Below, piece by piece: positions 37,509 to 47,141 of a stretch of 64,000 bases of DNA. Position 1 is the stretch's first letter. The number at the start of each line of letters is the position of its first letter. Made by a program: the position numbers and the translations under genes. The notes under the pieces are model-generated. The model was not told the DNA's origin. It saw only the letters and a list, made by a program, of their open reading frames with translations, and ran no database searches. Source of the stretch: Paraburkholderia sp. (GTDB taxonomy: Bacteria > Pseudomonadota > Gammaproteobacteria > Burkholderiales > Burkholderiaceae); contig NZ_SCRP01000002.1 of NCBI RefSeq assembly GCF_004298475.1, positions 186,001-250,000 on the forward strand, read 5' to 3'.

Positions 37509-38924
37509 TTACTGCACGTCGTCTTCGCGACCGCGATTGCGGAACGCGTCACGCGACCGTAACGACTCGTTGCCGGGGGCGCTCGCCGACGCTGCGGGCG
37601 AAGCCGCGGCGCCCGGCTGCGCGGCGCCGGACTGCTGCGCTTCGCTCGCGGCGGGGGCCGATGCTCCGGGCGCGGCTGCTGCAGCGCCCGGCGCTCCGGT
37701 AATCCCCGCGGCGGCAGCGGCGGCAGCCGTGCGCTGGCGCGTCGCTTCGGCGATCTTGTCGAGCGGCAGATTGATCACACTGTTGCCCGCCTTGCTGTCG
37801 ACGAACACCTTCGTCGTATTCGAGTAGATATGCTGCATGGTCTCCAGATACATGCGCGTGCGAATCACGGCCGGCGCCTTCGAGTATTGCTCGTACACCT
37901 GCTTGAAGCGCTGGGCGTCGCCCGTTGCCCGCGCGACGACACGCTCGCTGTAGGCCTTGGCATCGTCGATCATGCGTGCGCCGTCAGCCTGCGCTTGCGG
38001 GAGCAACTGGTCCGCGTAAGCCTGAGCGTCACGCTTCGCGTGCTCGCGCTCCTGGTGCGCGCGCGCGGCGTCGTCGAATGCAGCCTGCACCTGTTCGGGC
38101 GCCTGTACGCTCTGAATCGTCACGCCGGTCACGGCGAGGCCGGTCTTGTATTGGTCGAGCGCATGCTGGATCGCATCGGCAAGCTGCGCGCGGATCGGCT
38201 CGCGGTCCGCGTAGAGCAGATCGCTCGTGCTGCGCGCGCCCACGACCGTGCGCACCGCGTTCTGCGCGACCTGCGTGACGGTGAGATCGGGATCGGCGCT
38301 GCGGAAAAGATAATCGGTGGGCTGCTTCACCTGGTACTGTACCGTGAAGCGCACGTCGAGAATGTCGCCGTCGTGCGTGAGCACCGCCGCATCTTTCACG
38401 TTGGCCGGACGCACGAGGTTGCTGCGGCCGATCTCGACAGCACGGATCTCGCCGACGTTCACGATTTCCTGCGTCTGGAACGGAAACGGCAAGCGCCAGT
38501 GCACGCCCTGGCCGACGGTCTGACGATACTGGCCAAACTGAAGCACGACACCGGCCTGCCCGTCCTGGACGACAAACACCCCGCTGCCGAGATAGATCGC
38601 AATCAGCACGCCGAGCACGATGCCGACGCCGATGCGCGCCCCGTGCCCGTTGTCGGGGCGAGGACCGGGAGCGCCCGGGCCCTGGCCCTTGCGTCCGAAG
38701 AATACCGTGAGGCGGCGGTTGAAGTCGCGCCACATTTCGTCGAGATCGGGCGGACCGTCGCCCTGATCGCCGCCCCTGTCGTCGTTCCGCCCGTTCTTGC
38801 CGGGCGGGCGGCGCGAATCGTCCGCGCGGTGACCATTGCCGTCACCACGGCCCCAGCGAGGGTCGTTCAACGTGAGAATGGCGCGCGCACGCTGCCAGCC
38901 AGTCCGCTTGTTGTAATCGTTCAC
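37509..38924 (-). CDS. hflK: FtsH protease modulator HflK
   Basis: 471-residue partner of HflC. A Gly/Asp/Arg-rich cytoplasmic head precedes one membrane helix (IGVGIVLGVLIAIYLGSGVF). The SPFH domain follows with FVVQDGQAGVVLQFGQY and PTDYLFRSADPDLTVTQVAQ, then a coiled region (DDAARAHQEREHAKRDAQAY). The last 75 residues are Ala/Pro/Gly-rich low complexity after KAGNSVINLPLDKIAEATRQ, longer than in E. coli. The start codon is GTG at 38924. It lies 161 bases from hflX, across repeats. Confidence 0.94.
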   Translation of the reverse strand: MNDYNKRTGWQRARAILTLNDPRWGRGDGNGHRADDSRRPPGKNGRNDDRGGDQGDGPPDLDEMWRDFNRRLTVFFGRKGQGPGAPGPRPDNGHGARIGVGIVLGVLIAIYLGSGVFVVQDGQAGVVLQFGQYRQTVGQGVHWRLPFPFQTQEIVNVGEIRAVEIGRSNLVRPANVKDAAVLTHDGDILDVRFTVQYQVKQPTDYLFRSADPDLTVTQVAQNAVRTVVGARSTSDLLYADREPIRAQLADAIQHALDQYKTGLAVTGVTIQSVQAPEQVQAAFDDAARAHQEREHAKRDAQAYADQLLPQAQADGARMIDDAKAYSERVVARATGDAQRFKQVYEQYSKAPAVIRTRMYLETMQHIYSNTTKVFVDSKAGNSVINLPLDKIAEATRQRTAAAAAAAGITGAPGAAAAAPGASAPAASEAQQSGAAQPGAAASPAASASAPGNESLRSRDAFRNRGREDDVQ

Positions 38925-39057
38925 CTGTGTTCGTTCACCAGAGTAGACAGCGGGTCAATGCGTGTGGCTTTCGCCAGTTTTCGCCTGCTTTTGCCAGGTA
39001 TTGCGGGGTGGCCGCACGGTTCAAGCCTTCCGGTTCGAGCCGTTCCGAACCAGGCTG

Positions 39058-39087
39058 ATTGTGGCTCATTGTGGCTGATCGTAGCTC
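39058..39087. repeat. Three imperfect 10-bp tandem copies at the hflX stop codon
   Basis: ATTGTGGCTC, ATTGTGGCTG and ATCGTAGCTC in series. The last copy runs into the TGA of hflX on the minus strand. Confidence 0.85.
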
Positions 39088-40279
39088 AGCGGCCGTGTTC
39101 CGGTTCCCTGCGAGGCTCATGGGGCAGCGCGTCCCAGTCGGCGCCAAACCGCTGCGAAGGCTGCGAAGCGTCGACAAGCGGCTCCGCAGTCGCAATTTCT
39201 GCGATGGCAGCGCGCAGCGTATCCAGCCCGACGCCTGTTCGCGCGCTCAAAAAGACGCGCGAAATATTACCATATTCGTCCCGCTCGACCGTCCCGCCGC
39301 GGGCCGCCAGTTCAGGCACGGCATCGATCTTGTTGAACACCAGCACCTGGCGGATCGAATCCGCCCCGATATCGTGCAACACTCCGTTGACCTGATCGAT
39401 CTGGTCAAGACGCACCGCACTCGACGCATCGACCACGTGCAGCAGAAGATCGGCCTGGATGGTTTCCTCGAGCGTCGCACGGAACGCGGCAACCAGCTGG
39501 TGAGGCAGCTCGCGGATGAAACCAACGGTGTCCGACAGCACGATCTGGCCGACCTCGCCGCCGAGCCACAGGCGCCGCGAAGTCGTATCGAGGGTTGCGA
39601 ACAACTGGTCGGCGGCATACGCCTGCGCCTTGGTGAGCGCATTGAACAGCGTGGACTTGCCCGCATTCGTATAACCGACGAGCGATACCGACATCGTCTG
39701 GTTGCGCTGGCGCTGGCGGCGTTGCGTGCCGTGCTGGCGGCGCAGCTTCGCGAGGCGCCCCTGCAGCATCTTGATGCGTTCGCCGATGAGCCGGCGGTCG
39801 GTTTCGAGCTGGGTTTCGCCTGGGCCGCGCAAGCCGATACCGCCTTTCTGACGCTCAAGGTGGGTCCATGCGCGCACGAGCCGTGTGGCGAGGTACTGGA
39901 GCTGCGCGAGCTCGACCTGCAGCTTGCCTTCGTGGCTGCGGGCGCGCTGCGCAAAGATATCGAGGATCAGGCTCGTGCGATCGACCACGCGGCGGTCGAG
40001 TGCGCGCTCCAGGTTGCGTTGCTGGGCGGGCGACAGCGCGTGATTGAAGATGACGATTTCGACGTCGTTCGCCTCGCAGGCGAGACGCAGTTCATCGGCT
40101 TTGCCGCTGCCGATGAACATGGCGGCGTCGGGGCTCGAGCGTCGGCCGGTGAGCGTAACGGCGGGACGGGCGCCCGCACTTTGTGCGAGCAGGCTGAGTT
40201 CTTCGAGGCCGGCTTCGAAATCGGTCTTGCCAAAGTCGATGCCGACGAGTGCGGCGTTGGTCAAATTAGCGGGTATCAA
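39086..40279 (-). CDS. hflX: Ribosome-associated GTPase HflX
   Basis: 397-residue GTPase that splits stalled or inactive 70S ribosomes, mainly under stress. The N-terminal HflX domain has TLTGRRSSPDAAMFIGSGKA and ends with the glycine-rich GGIGLRGPGETQLETDRRLI. The G domain has GYTNAGKSTLFN (G1), DTVGFIRELPHQL (G3) and VFNKID (G4). The frame opens at a TTG (40279); another TTG at 40264 would give a start MTNAALVGIDFG, closer to the family. Neither has a clear ribosome-binding site, and a strong hairpin precedes them, so expression may be limited. Confidence 0.94.
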   Translation of the reverse strand: MIPANLTNAALVGIDFGKTDFEAGLEELSLLAQSAGARPAVTLTGRRSSPDAAMFIGSGKADELRLACEANDVEIVIFNHALSPAQQRNLERALDRRVVDRTSLILDIFAQRARSHEGKLQVELAQLQYLATRLVRAWTHLERQKGGIGLRGPGETQLETDRRLIGERIKMLQGRLAKLRRQHGTQRRQRQRNQTMSVSLVGYTNAGKSTLFNALTKAQAYAADQLFATLDTTSRRLWLGGEVGQIVLSDTVGFIRELPHQLVAAFRATLEETIQADLLLHVVDASSAVRLDQIDQVNGVLHDIGADSIRQVLVFNKIDAVPELAARGGTVERDEYGNISRVFLSARTGVGLDTLRAAIAEIATAEPLVDASQPSQRFGADWDALPHEPRREPEHGR

Positions 40280-40287
40280 AATGGAAA

Positions 40288-40328
40288 CGGCCGGGCCGGC
40301 TCGCCTTTCGGGCGCCCCGGACCGGCCG
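40288..40328 (-). terminator. GC-rich hairpin between hfq and hflX, possible attenuator
   Basis: Outer stem CGGCCGG (40288-40294) with CCGGCCG (40322-40328), and an inner CGCC-TTTCG-GGCG. On the minus strand it is followed by GTTTCCATTTTG. It sits right after the hfq stop and could end most hfq transcripts while letting some through to hflX. Confidence 0.6.
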
Positions 40329-40337
40329 TGCCGTGGG

Positions 40338-40574
40338 TCAGGCCGTTTCCGAATCCGGGTGGAAGTTCACCGGACGGGCGGGGACGACCGTGGAAATGGC
40401 GTGCTTGTACACCATCTGCGTAACCGTATTACGGAGCAACACGACGTACTGGTCGAACGATTCAATGTTCCCTTGAAGCTTGATGCCGTTGACCAGGTAG
40501 ATCGAAACAGGCACGTGCTCCTTGCGCAGCGCGTTCAAAAACGGGTCTTGTAACAGTTGCCCTTTGTTGCTCAT
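40338..40574 (-). CDS. hfq: RNA chaperone Hfq
   Basis: 78-residue Sm-like hexameric protein that pairs small RNAs with mRNAs. The Sm1 motif spans [20 protein letters not shown], and Sm2 ends in [13 protein letters not shown] with the conserved YKHA. The N-terminal [16 protein letters not shown] is canonical. The C-terminal tail is very short, as is usual in Burkholderia, in contrast to the long tail of E. coli Hfq. CGGAG lies 7 bases before the ATG. A TATAGT upstream on the minus strand near 40655 may be a -10 box. Confidence 0.97.
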   Translation of the reverse strand: MSNKGQLLQDPFLNALRKEHVPVSIYLVNGIKLQGNIESFDQYVVLLRNTVTQMVYKHAISTVVPARPVNFHPDSETA

Positions 40575-40725
40575 AGCAAACTCCGTATTTTTTTGCGGGT
40601 TTAACTTGGGACGACGCCGACGAAAAAGGGATTCGGCGCCAATCGCTACACTATAGCTGATTCTCGTTCACCCGCGCGGATCACACCCGTCCGGCCAGGA
40701 CGGTGTGCGCGCCAGCGAACGCAGC

Positions 40726-42063
40726 CTAGTTTTTCTCGGTGTAGGGGTTCGTCGAGGAACGAAACTCTATGCGCAATGGAGTCCCGGTCAGCGAGAAAGT
40801 TTCCCGGAAGCGATTTTCCAGATAGCGCTTGTAGGTCTCCGTGACGGCATCGAGCGCATTGCCGTGAATCACGATAATCGGCGGGTTCTGTCCCCCCTGG
40901 TGCGCGTAGCGCAGCTTCGGACGCACCGGGCCGCGGCGGCGCGGCTGCTGGAACTGCACGGCCTCGATCAGCGCACGCGTGAGGCGCGGCGTGGGCAGCT
41001 TGGCCATCGCAGCGGCATAGGCCGCGTCCACCGAGCGCATCAACGCGCCGACTCCGAAATTCTCCGTTGCCGAAATGAAGTGAAACTTGGCGAAGTCGAG
41101 GAATTTCAGCTTGCGCTCCAGATGGTGCTTGACGCGATCACGGGCGTGATCGTCGAGACCGTCCCACTTGTTCACGCCCACCACGAGCGCACGGCCCTGC
41201 TCCACCACGAAACCGGCGATGTGCGCATCCTGGTCGGAGATTTCCTGCTGCGCGTCGAGCATCATGACCACGACATTCGCATCCGAAATCGACTGCAGGG
41301 TCTTCACGACGGAGAACTTCTCGATCGCCTCGAACACCTTCCCGCGCCGGCGCAGGCCCGCCGTGTCGATGAGCGTGTATTTCTTGCCCCCGCGCTCGAA
41401 GTCGATGTAGATCGAGTCGCGCGTGGTGCCCGGCATGTCGAACGCAATCACGCGGTCTTCGCCGAGCAGCGTGTTCACGAGCGTCGACTTGCCGACGTTC
41501 GGACGCCCGACGATTGCGATCTTCACGCCATGCTTTTCGGCGTCCTCTTCACTTTCTTCCGGCTGACCGGCGTAGGCGTCGTCGAGCGCCTCGTTGATCA
41601 TCTCGGTCACGCCGTCGCCGTGCGCGGCGGAAATCGCACGCGGGTCGCCCAGTCCGAGTTCGTAGAAATCGGCGGCGACGGCACTGTATTTCATGCCCTC
41701 GGCCTTGTTGACTACGAGGTAGATCGGCCGGCCGGTTTTGCGCAGATAGTCGGCGATGTGCTTGTCCTGCGGCGCGAGTCCGTTGCGGCCGTCGCAGATG
41801 AACACGACGATGTCCGCCTCTTCCACCGCCTGGCGCGTCTGGCGCGCCATCTCGTGCAGGATGCCGTCTTTCGCGACGGGCTCGAAGCCGCCGGTATCGA
41901 CCACGAGGTACGGACGATCGCCCACGCGCCCCTCGCCGTAGTGACGGTCGCGCGTGAGGCCGGGCAGGTCGGCCACCAGCGCGTCGCGCGAGCGCGTGAG
42001 CCGGTTGAACAGCGTGGATTTCCCCACATTGGGGCGCCCGACAAGGGCGATTACGGGTTTCAT
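40726..42063 (-). CDS. der: Ribosome biogenesis GTPase Der
   Basis: 445-residue protein with two tandem GTPase domains and a KH-like C-terminal domain, needed for 50S subunit assembly. [14 protein letters not shown] at residues 8-21 and a second [14 protein letters not shown] near 188 are the two P-loops. DTGGFEP and [17 protein letters not shown] are the matching G3 motifs, with VNKAEG and VNKWDG as G4. The C-terminus [19 protein letters not shown] is family-typical. It is separated from bamB by 316 bases that include a terminator, so it probably has its own promoter. Confidence 0.97.
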   Translation of the reverse strand: MKPVIALVGRPNVGKSTLFNRLTRSRDALVADLPGLTRDRHYGEGRVGDRPYLVVDTGGFEPVAKDGILHEMARQTRQAVEEADIVVFICDGRNGLAPQDKHIADYLRKTGRPIYLVVNKAEGMKYSAVAADFYELGLGDPRAISAAHGDGVTEMINEALDDAYAGQPEESEEDAEKHGVKIAIVGRPNVGKSTLVNTLLGEDRVIAFDMPGTTRDSIYIDFERGGKKYTLIDTAGLRRRGKVFEAIEKFSVVKTLQSISDANVVVMMLDAQQEISDQDAHIAGFVVEQGRALVVGVNKWDGLDDHARDRVKHHLERKLKFLDFAKFHFISATENFGVGALMRSVDAAYAAAMAKLPTPRLTRALIEAVQFQQPRRRGPVRPKLRYAHQGGQNPPIIVIHGNALDAVTETYKRYLENRFRETFSLTGTPLRIEFRSSTNPYTEKN

Positions 42064-42379
42064 CTGATGTTTTCTACGGTAAGGCGCGGCAACGCTCTGC
42101 GCTTGCAGGGCTGCATCACTTGCAAATTATCACGAAAATCGCCCGATGCCGGGGCGAGGCGTGCGACCGGTATATCGCACCAGTCCGGCCGGTGCCGGAC
42201 AGACGGGCGGGCCGCAGCCGGGAAGCCCGCGCCCGCTTTCAACGCATCAGTTCAAAAAATGCGTGCGGCCGGCATAAGCCGGCCTGGATCAGGCGACGTG
42301 CGGTCTGGCCGACCCGCCGCCTTCGAAGAATGACTCTGGCGCCGCCTGGCCACACGAGCCGGGCAGCGCGGGTTGCCGC
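42064..42379. other. Spacer between bamB and der
   Basis: 316 bases without a supported gene. The only recognisable element is the bamB terminator at 42254-42284. A der promoter is expected nearer 42064 but is not evident. Confidence 0.5.
42254..42284 (-). terminator. Terminator of the ispG-hisS-yfgM-bamB run
   Basis: Perfect 7-bp stem GGCCGGC (42267-42273) with GCCGGCC (42278-42284). On the minus strand it is followed after GCACGC by a run of T (A run 42254-42259). Confidence 0.75.
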
Positions 42380-43525
42380 TTACTGCGGACGCAGACCGAA
42401 CAGGTTGCCCTTCTTCGTCTGGACGACGAGCGTGTTGCCGGCCAGGACCGGCGCTGCGGTAATCGGGCTGCCGTCGGTTTTCACGCGCGCCACGAAGCTG
42501 CCGTCGTCCAGCGACAGGAAGTGCACATAGCCCTGGAAGTCGCCGAGCACGACCGCGTGGCCGAGCACGACCGGCACGCTGAGACCGCGGTCCTTGAGCT
42601 TGTTCGTGACCCACGTCTGCGTACCCGTCGAAACGTTGTACGCATGCACGATCGACGTATCGTCTGCGCCGACCACGGTGTTCTCGTCCTGGGCGATGCC
42701 GCTCACGCTCGAGAACGGCTTTTGCCAGATTACGCGGCCCGAATTCGCATCGAAGCAGGCGAGCTGCCCCTGGAACGTGACCGCGCACGTCATGGCGCCA
42801 ACCAGCGTCGGCGGGCCGCTCACGTCGTTGATGCGCTCGACTTCCGTCACGCCCTTCGGATAGGACACCGGCGTTTCCCAGAACGCGTCGCCCGTCGTGA
42901 GGTTGAGCGCGGCGAACCCGCCGCCCGGGAAGCCTGCGAGCACGGCCTGGTCGCCCGCGAACGTCATGCCGGCCGACACGCGCAGATTGAGCGGAACCGC
43001 ACGGTTGCGGTAGGTCCACTTCTGCTCGCCCGTCTGCGCATTGAAGCCGACGATCTGACCGTCGATCGTACGCACGACCACGAGGCCGTTGCCGACGAGC
43101 GGCGGCGAGATGATTTCGCCGGGCGCGGTGGCTTGCCACGAAAGCTTGCCGTTCGCGTCGAGCACATAGACCTGGCCCTTCAGGCCACCGACAGCGGTCA
43201 GATTGCCGTCGCTGCCGACACCCGCCGAAATGTCGTCCTTGAGCTTCGTGCTCCAGATTTCCTTGCCGGTCTGCGCGTCGAACTTCGCGACCGAGCCGTT
43301 CTCGCCCGCCGCAAACACGGCGTCGCCGACGGCGACTGGCGAGAACAGATAGCGGCCGGCCTTGCCGACGCCCGCTTTCCATACCTGCTGGACGTTGAGC
43401 ACCGGCTTGAACTGGGTGAGCGGCGTCGGCACGTGGCTCGCGCCCTTGCCCGACGAGCAGGCCGTCAGCGCCAGGACCGTCAATGCACAGGCGGCGGGCA
43501 CAACGTATCGTTTCAGCAGATTCAT
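42380..43525 (-). CDS. bamB: Outer membrane protein assembly factor BamB
   Basis: 381-residue lipoprotein of the BAM complex that inserts beta-barrel proteins into the outer membrane. The signal peptide MNLLKRYVVPAACALTVLAL ends in a lipobox with Cys23. The body is an eight-bladed PQQ-type propeller with repeated motifs such as AKFDAQTGKEIWSTKL and VYVLDANGKLSWQA. The start at 43525 matches the lipoprotein signal; an in-frame ATG five codons upstream (43540) is also possible, and neither has an obvious ribosome-binding site. It follows the yfgM-like gene by 56 bases, the order known from E. coli. Confidence 0.94.
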   Translation of the reverse strand: MNLLKRYVVPAACALTVLALTACSSGKGASHVPTPLTQFKPVLNVQQVWKAGVGKAGRYLFSPVAVGDAVFAAGENGSVAKFDAQTGKEIWSTKLKDDISAGVGSDGNLTAVGGLKGQVYVLDANGKLSWQATAPGEIISPPLVGNGLVVVRTIDGQIVGFNAQTGEQKWTYRNRAVPLNLRVSAGMTFAGDQAVLAGFPGGGFAALNLTTGDAFWETPVSYPKGVTEVERINDVSGPPTLVGAMTCAVTFQGQLACFDANSGRVIWQKPFSSVSGIAQDENTVVGADDTSIVHAYNVSTGTQTWVTNKLKDRGLSVPVVLGHAVVLGDFQGYVHFLSLDDGSFVARVKTDGSPITAAPVLAGNTLVVQTKKGNLFGLRPQ

Positions 43526-43581
43526 CGGTGAACGAAGCATCAATGTAGTTGGTTTATGGAGAATGGCTGAGAGCACGCGGA

Positions 43582-44235
43582 TTAGCCGCCGAGCGCGTCC
43601 AGCTTGAACTGGACCAGCTGACGCTCGGACGCATCGCTTTTCGGCAAGCTGTCGAGCGCGAGCTTGTAGGCGGCGCGCGCATCGTCGTGCTTGCCGGCAG
43701 CGGCAAGCAGGTCGCCGCGGCCATCGGCGACGAGGCCCTTGAACGGACCCGAATCCGGCTGGGGAATCAGCGCGAGGCCCTGATCGTAGGCCTTTTCGTC
43801 GAGCAGCAGCGACGCAAGACGCAGTTTCGCGATCTGGCGGAATTCATTGTCCTTCGCATGGTCGGCGGCCCACTGCAGTTGTGCTTTCGCGCCGGCCGTG
43901 TCGCCCGCCACATAAAGCGACTTCGCCACCGTCAGCGCCGTCATCTGCGCGTACGCAGTGCCGCCAAAGCGGTCTTCCATGTCGGATGCAACGCGCGTCA
44001 GCACGGCCTTATCACCACCCATCGCACCACCCATCGCACCACCCGAGGCCGCCTGCTGCACCTGGTCGTACAGCACGGCAGCCTCGGCCGCGTGGCGGCG
44101 CTGCCAGAAATTCCAGCCGTTCCACGCAGCGAGCCCGAGCAGAACGATCAGCACGGCCCACGTGGTGGAGTTGCCCCACTGCGCCCACCATGCCTTGAAG
44201 CTCTCGATCGATTCCTGTTCGTCGTGGTAACTCAT
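43582..44235 (-). CDS. yfgM: YfgM-like tetratricopeptide membrane protein
   Basis: 217-residue protein with one membrane anchor at residues 24-42 (TWAVLIVLLGLAAWNGW) and a periplasmic TPR-like domain with AQMTALTVAKSLYVAGDTAG and RGDLLAAAGKHDDARAAYKL. In E. coli YfgM is an ancillary subunit of the SecYEG translocon that works with PpiD and envelope chaperones. Here it sits between hisS and bamB exactly as in E. coli. Residues 65-74 (GGAMGGAMGG) result from an in-frame 12-bp tandem duplication just after the anchor. Confidence 0.9.
   Translation of the reverse strand: MSYHDEQESIESFKAWWAQWGNSTTWAVLIVLLGLAAWNGWNFWQRRHAAEAAVLYDQVQQAASGGAMGGAMGGDKAVLTRVASDMEDRFGGTAYAQMTALTVAKSLYVAGDTAGAKAQLQWAADHAKDNEFRQIAKLRLASLLLDEKAYDQGLALIPQPDSGPFKGLVADGRGDLLAAAGKHDDARAAYKLALDSLPKSDASERQLVQFKLDALGG
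44017..44040. repeat. In-frame 12-bp tandem duplication inside yfgM
   Basis: Two perfect copies of ACCCATCGCACC plus a partial third (ACCC). It encodes repeated Gly-Gly-Ala-Met. Confidence 0.93.
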
Positions 44236-44323
44236 CGCGTCGCGATTCCTCGTTTTTTAGCCATCCTGGCGCATCCGTTTCGTCTATCAGGTGCGCCGTG
44301 CGGGTTGTTCAAGCCGGCCGCGA

Positions 44324-45661
44324 TCAGTCGTCGCCATCTTCGGCGGATGCAACCATCGCATTGATTAGATATTCGGTCAAGTCTTCAAGCGCGACGGTTT
44401 GCTGCTCGTTGCGCGCGTCGGCAGCGGTCCCGCGCAACGGCTTCACGCCCACCACGCCCTGCGCCACCTCGTCCTCGCCGAGCACGACGGCGAACGCTGC
44501 GCCGCTTGCGTCCGCGCGCTTCATCTGCGACTTGAAGCTCGCTGCCTGGCCGTCGGCGCTGCAGTGCAGGATCACGTCGAGACCGGTGTCGCGCAGACGC
44601 TCCGCCACGATGAAGGCCTGCTCGCGCGCCGCGTCGCCCTGATGGACAACGTAGACATCGCAACCTTCTGCTTCCGACACGAGGTCGTCTTCCTTGAGCA
44701 GTTCGAGGATGCGCTCGACACCCATCGCCCAGCCGCAAGCCGCCGTCGGCTTGCCGCCCAGTTGCTCGATCAGCGGATCGTAGCGGCCACCCGCGGCAAC
44801 CGTGCCCTGCGCGCCGAGCTTGTCAGTAACCCACTCGAACACGGTCAGATTGTAGTAATCGAGACCGCGCACGAGACGCGGGTTGACCGTGAAGGGAATG
44901 TTGTTCGCCTTGAGGATGCGCTGGAGCCCCTCGAAGTGAGCACGCGACTGCTCGCCGAGGTAATCGATCAGCTTCGGCGCGTTGTTCGCCACTTCCTGCA
45001 GCGCCGGGTTCTTCGTGTCGAGCACGCGCAGCGGGTTGGTGTAGAGACGACGCTTGCCGTCCTCGTCGAGCAGCTCGGCGTGTTGCTCCAGATACCTGAT
45101 CAGCTCGACGCGATGCGCGGCACGCTCTTCGGCAAGGCCCAGCGAATTGAGTTCGAGCTTGATGCCGGTGAGACCGAGGTCGTCCCACAGGCGCTGGCAC
45201 ATCAGGATGATTTCCGCGTCGGCATCCGGGCCCGCGAAGCCGAGCGCCTCGACGCCGACCTGGTGAAACTGGCGATAGCGCCCGCGCTGCGGACGCTCAT
45301 GGCGAAACATCGGGCCGATGTACCACAGGCGCTTCGGGCCGTCGTAGAGCATGTTGTGCTCGATCGACGCGCGCACCACCGCCGCCGTGTTCTCCGGGCG
45401 CAGCGTGAGATTTTCGCCGTTCAGCGCGTCGGTGAAGCTGTACATCTCCTTTTCGACGATGTCGGTCACTTCGCCGATGCCGCGCGTAAAGAGTTGCGTG
45501 TGCTCGAGGATCGGCGTGCGGATGTTCTGGTATCCGTACGAACGGAGCATCGACTTCACGGTTGCTTCGAAGAATTCCCACAGCCCGGCTTCCTGCGGCA
45601 GGATGTCGTTCATGCCCTTCACGCCGGCGAGCTTTTCGGGCTTACTTTTCTGTTCAGTCAT
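44324..45661 (-). CDS. hisS: Histidyl-tRNA synthetase
   Basis: 445-residue class II aminoacyl-tRNA synthetase. [15 protein letters not shown] is the N-terminal signature. [18 protein letters not shown] and [20 protein letters not shown] form motif 2, the histidine-specific loop is [16 protein letters not shown], and [20 protein letters not shown] is the histidine A/motif 3 region. The C-terminal anticodon-binding domain is present, unlike in HisZ at 35085. The start at 45661 fits the family; an upstream frame runs on into ispG antisense territory and is not used. Confidence 0.96.
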   Translation of the reverse strand: MTEQKSKPEKLAGVKGMNDILPQEAGLWEFFEATVKSMLRSYGYQNIRTPILEHTQLFTRGIGEVTDIVEKEMYSFTDALNGENLTLRPENTAAVVRASIEHNMLYDGPKRLWYIGPMFRHERPQRGRYRQFHQVGVEALGFAGPDADAEIILMCQRLWDDLGLTGIKLELNSLGLAEERAAHRVELIRYLEQHAELLDEDGKRRLYTNPLRVLDTKNPALQEVANNAPKLIDYLGEQSRAHFEGLQRILKANNIPFTVNPRLVRGLDYYNLTVFEWVTDKLGAQGTVAAGGRYDPLIEQLGGKPTAACGWAMGVERILELLKEDDLVSEAEGCDVYVVHQGDAAREQAFIVAERLRDTGLDVILHCSADGQAASFKSQMKRADASGAAFAVVLGEDEVAQGVVGVKPLRGTAADARNEQQTVALEDLTEYLINAMVASAEDGDD

Positions 45662-45729
45662 CTGATTGCGATTGACGATGTTCGGTTGTGCGTCGCGTCG
45701 ATGCCGTGCTGCGTGCACGCATCCGTGCT

Positions 45730-47049
45730 TTAAGCCGTGGCTTCGGAGTTGCCGTACTTGCGCACGACGTAGTCGCTCACGATCTTCTGGAACTCTTCGG
45801 CAATGTGTTCGCCGCGCAGCGTCTTGACCTTCTCGCCGTCGATGAACACCGGCGCCGCCGGGTTCTCGCCCGAGCCGGGCAGACTGATGCCGATGTTCGC
45901 GTGCTTCGACTCGCCCGGACCGTTCACGATGCAGCCCATCACGGCGACGTTCATCGTCTCGACGCCCGGATATTCGCTGCGCCATACCGGCATTTGCGCG
46001 CGCAGGTAGTTCTGGATCTGCGACGCGAGTTCCTGGAAGAGCGTGCTGGTCGTGCGGCCGCAACCCGGGCAGGCGATGACCATCGGCATGAACGAGCGCA
46101 GGCCCATGGTCTGCAGGATTTCCTGGCCGACGATCACTTCGCCCGTGCGCGATGCACCCGGCTCCGGCGTGAGCGAAATACGGATCGTGTCGCCGATGCC
46201 TTGCTGCAGCAGCACCGAAAGCGCAGCCGTCGAAGCGACGATGCCCTTCGAGCCCATGCCCGCCTCGGTCAGGCCGAGGTGCAGCGCGAACGCGCAACGC
46301 TTCGAGAGTTGCTGGTACACGGCGATCAGATCCTGCACGCCGCTGACCTTGCACGACAGGATGATCTTGTCGCGGCCGAGGCCCAGTTCGACGGCGCGCT
46401 CCGCGGAACCGATCGCCGACTGGATCAGCGCTTCGTACATCACGCTTTGCGCTTCCCACGGCTCGCTGCGCACGGCGTTCTCGTCCATCATCTTCGCGAG
46501 CAGATCCTGGTCGAGACTGCCCCAGTTCACGCCGATGCGCACCGGCTTGTCGTATTTGATGGCCGCTTCGATCATCTGCGCGAACTGCGTATCGCGCTTG
46601 GCGCCCTGGCCGACATTGCCCGGATTGATCCGGTACTTCGAGAGCGACTCGGCACAGCCCGGATAGTCGCGCAGCAGCAGATGGCCGTTGTAGTGGAAGT
46701 CGCCGATGAGCGGCACCGACACGCCCATGCGGTCGAGCTGCTCGCGGACCGCCGGAACCGCAGCGGCCGCTTCCGGCGTGTTCACGGTGATGCGCACCAG
46801 CTCGGAACCGGCCTGGGCGAGTTCCTTGATCTGGATGGCGGTGCCGATCGCGTCGGCGGTATCGGTGTTCGTCATCGACTGCACGCGCACGGGCGCGTCG
46901 CCGCCGATCGTCACGAGGTTGCCGCCCCAGCGCACATGAACACCATGCGACTTGCGGCGCGGCGCGTGACCGCCAAGGATCGGCTCGTTCGAACAGATCT
47001 GGCTGATGCTGGACGGGGATTGCTGTTCGGTTTGCATCGGGAAACCCAT
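45730..47049 (-). CDS. ispG: 4-hydroxy-3-methylbut-2-en-1-yl diphosphate synthase IspG
   Basis: 439-residue Fe-S enzyme of the MEP isoprenoid pathway that converts 2-C-methyl-D-erythritol 2,4-cyclodiphosphate to HMBPP. The TIM-barrel part begins with [19 protein letters not shown]. The [4Fe-4S] ligands are in [11 protein letters not shown] and [14 protein letters not shown]. It has the extended betaproteobacterial form, with an insertion between barrel and Fe-S domain. It lies between rodZ and hisS as in E. coli. A second ATG four codons in (47037) is also possible. Confidence 0.96.
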   Translation of the reverse strand: MGFPMQTEQQSPSSISQICSNEPILGGHAPRRKSHGVHVRWGGNLVTIGGDAPVRVQSMTNTDTADAIGTAIQIKELAQAGSELVRITVNTPEAAAAVPAVREQLDRMGVSVPLIGDFHYNGHLLLRDYPGCAESLSKYRINPGNVGQGAKRDTQFAQMIEAAIKYDKPVRIGVNWGSLDQDLLAKMMDENAVRSEPWEAQSVMYEALIQSAIGSAERAVELGLGRDKIILSCKVSGVQDLIAVYQQLSKRCAFALHLGLTEAGMGSKGIVASTAALSVLLQQGIGDTIRISLTPEPGASRTGEVIVGQEILQTMGLRSFMPMVIACPGCGRTTSTLFQELASQIQNYLRAQMPVWRSEYPGVETMNVAVMGCIVNGPGESKHANIGISLPGSGENPAAPVFIDGEKVKTLRGEHIAEEFQKIVSDYVVRKYGNSEATA

Positions 47050-47141
47050 TTACATCTCACGCGCACCGCAGATGCAGCCACGCGCGAATTGAAAAAGCGC
47101 CGCCGCCGGTATAGCCGGCCGCGACGCATGCCATATCTCTA

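Noticed and set aside
45662..46459. Upstream extension of hisS to a 711-codon frame
   Set aside because: The extra part lies in another frame of ispG; the hisS family start is at 45661.
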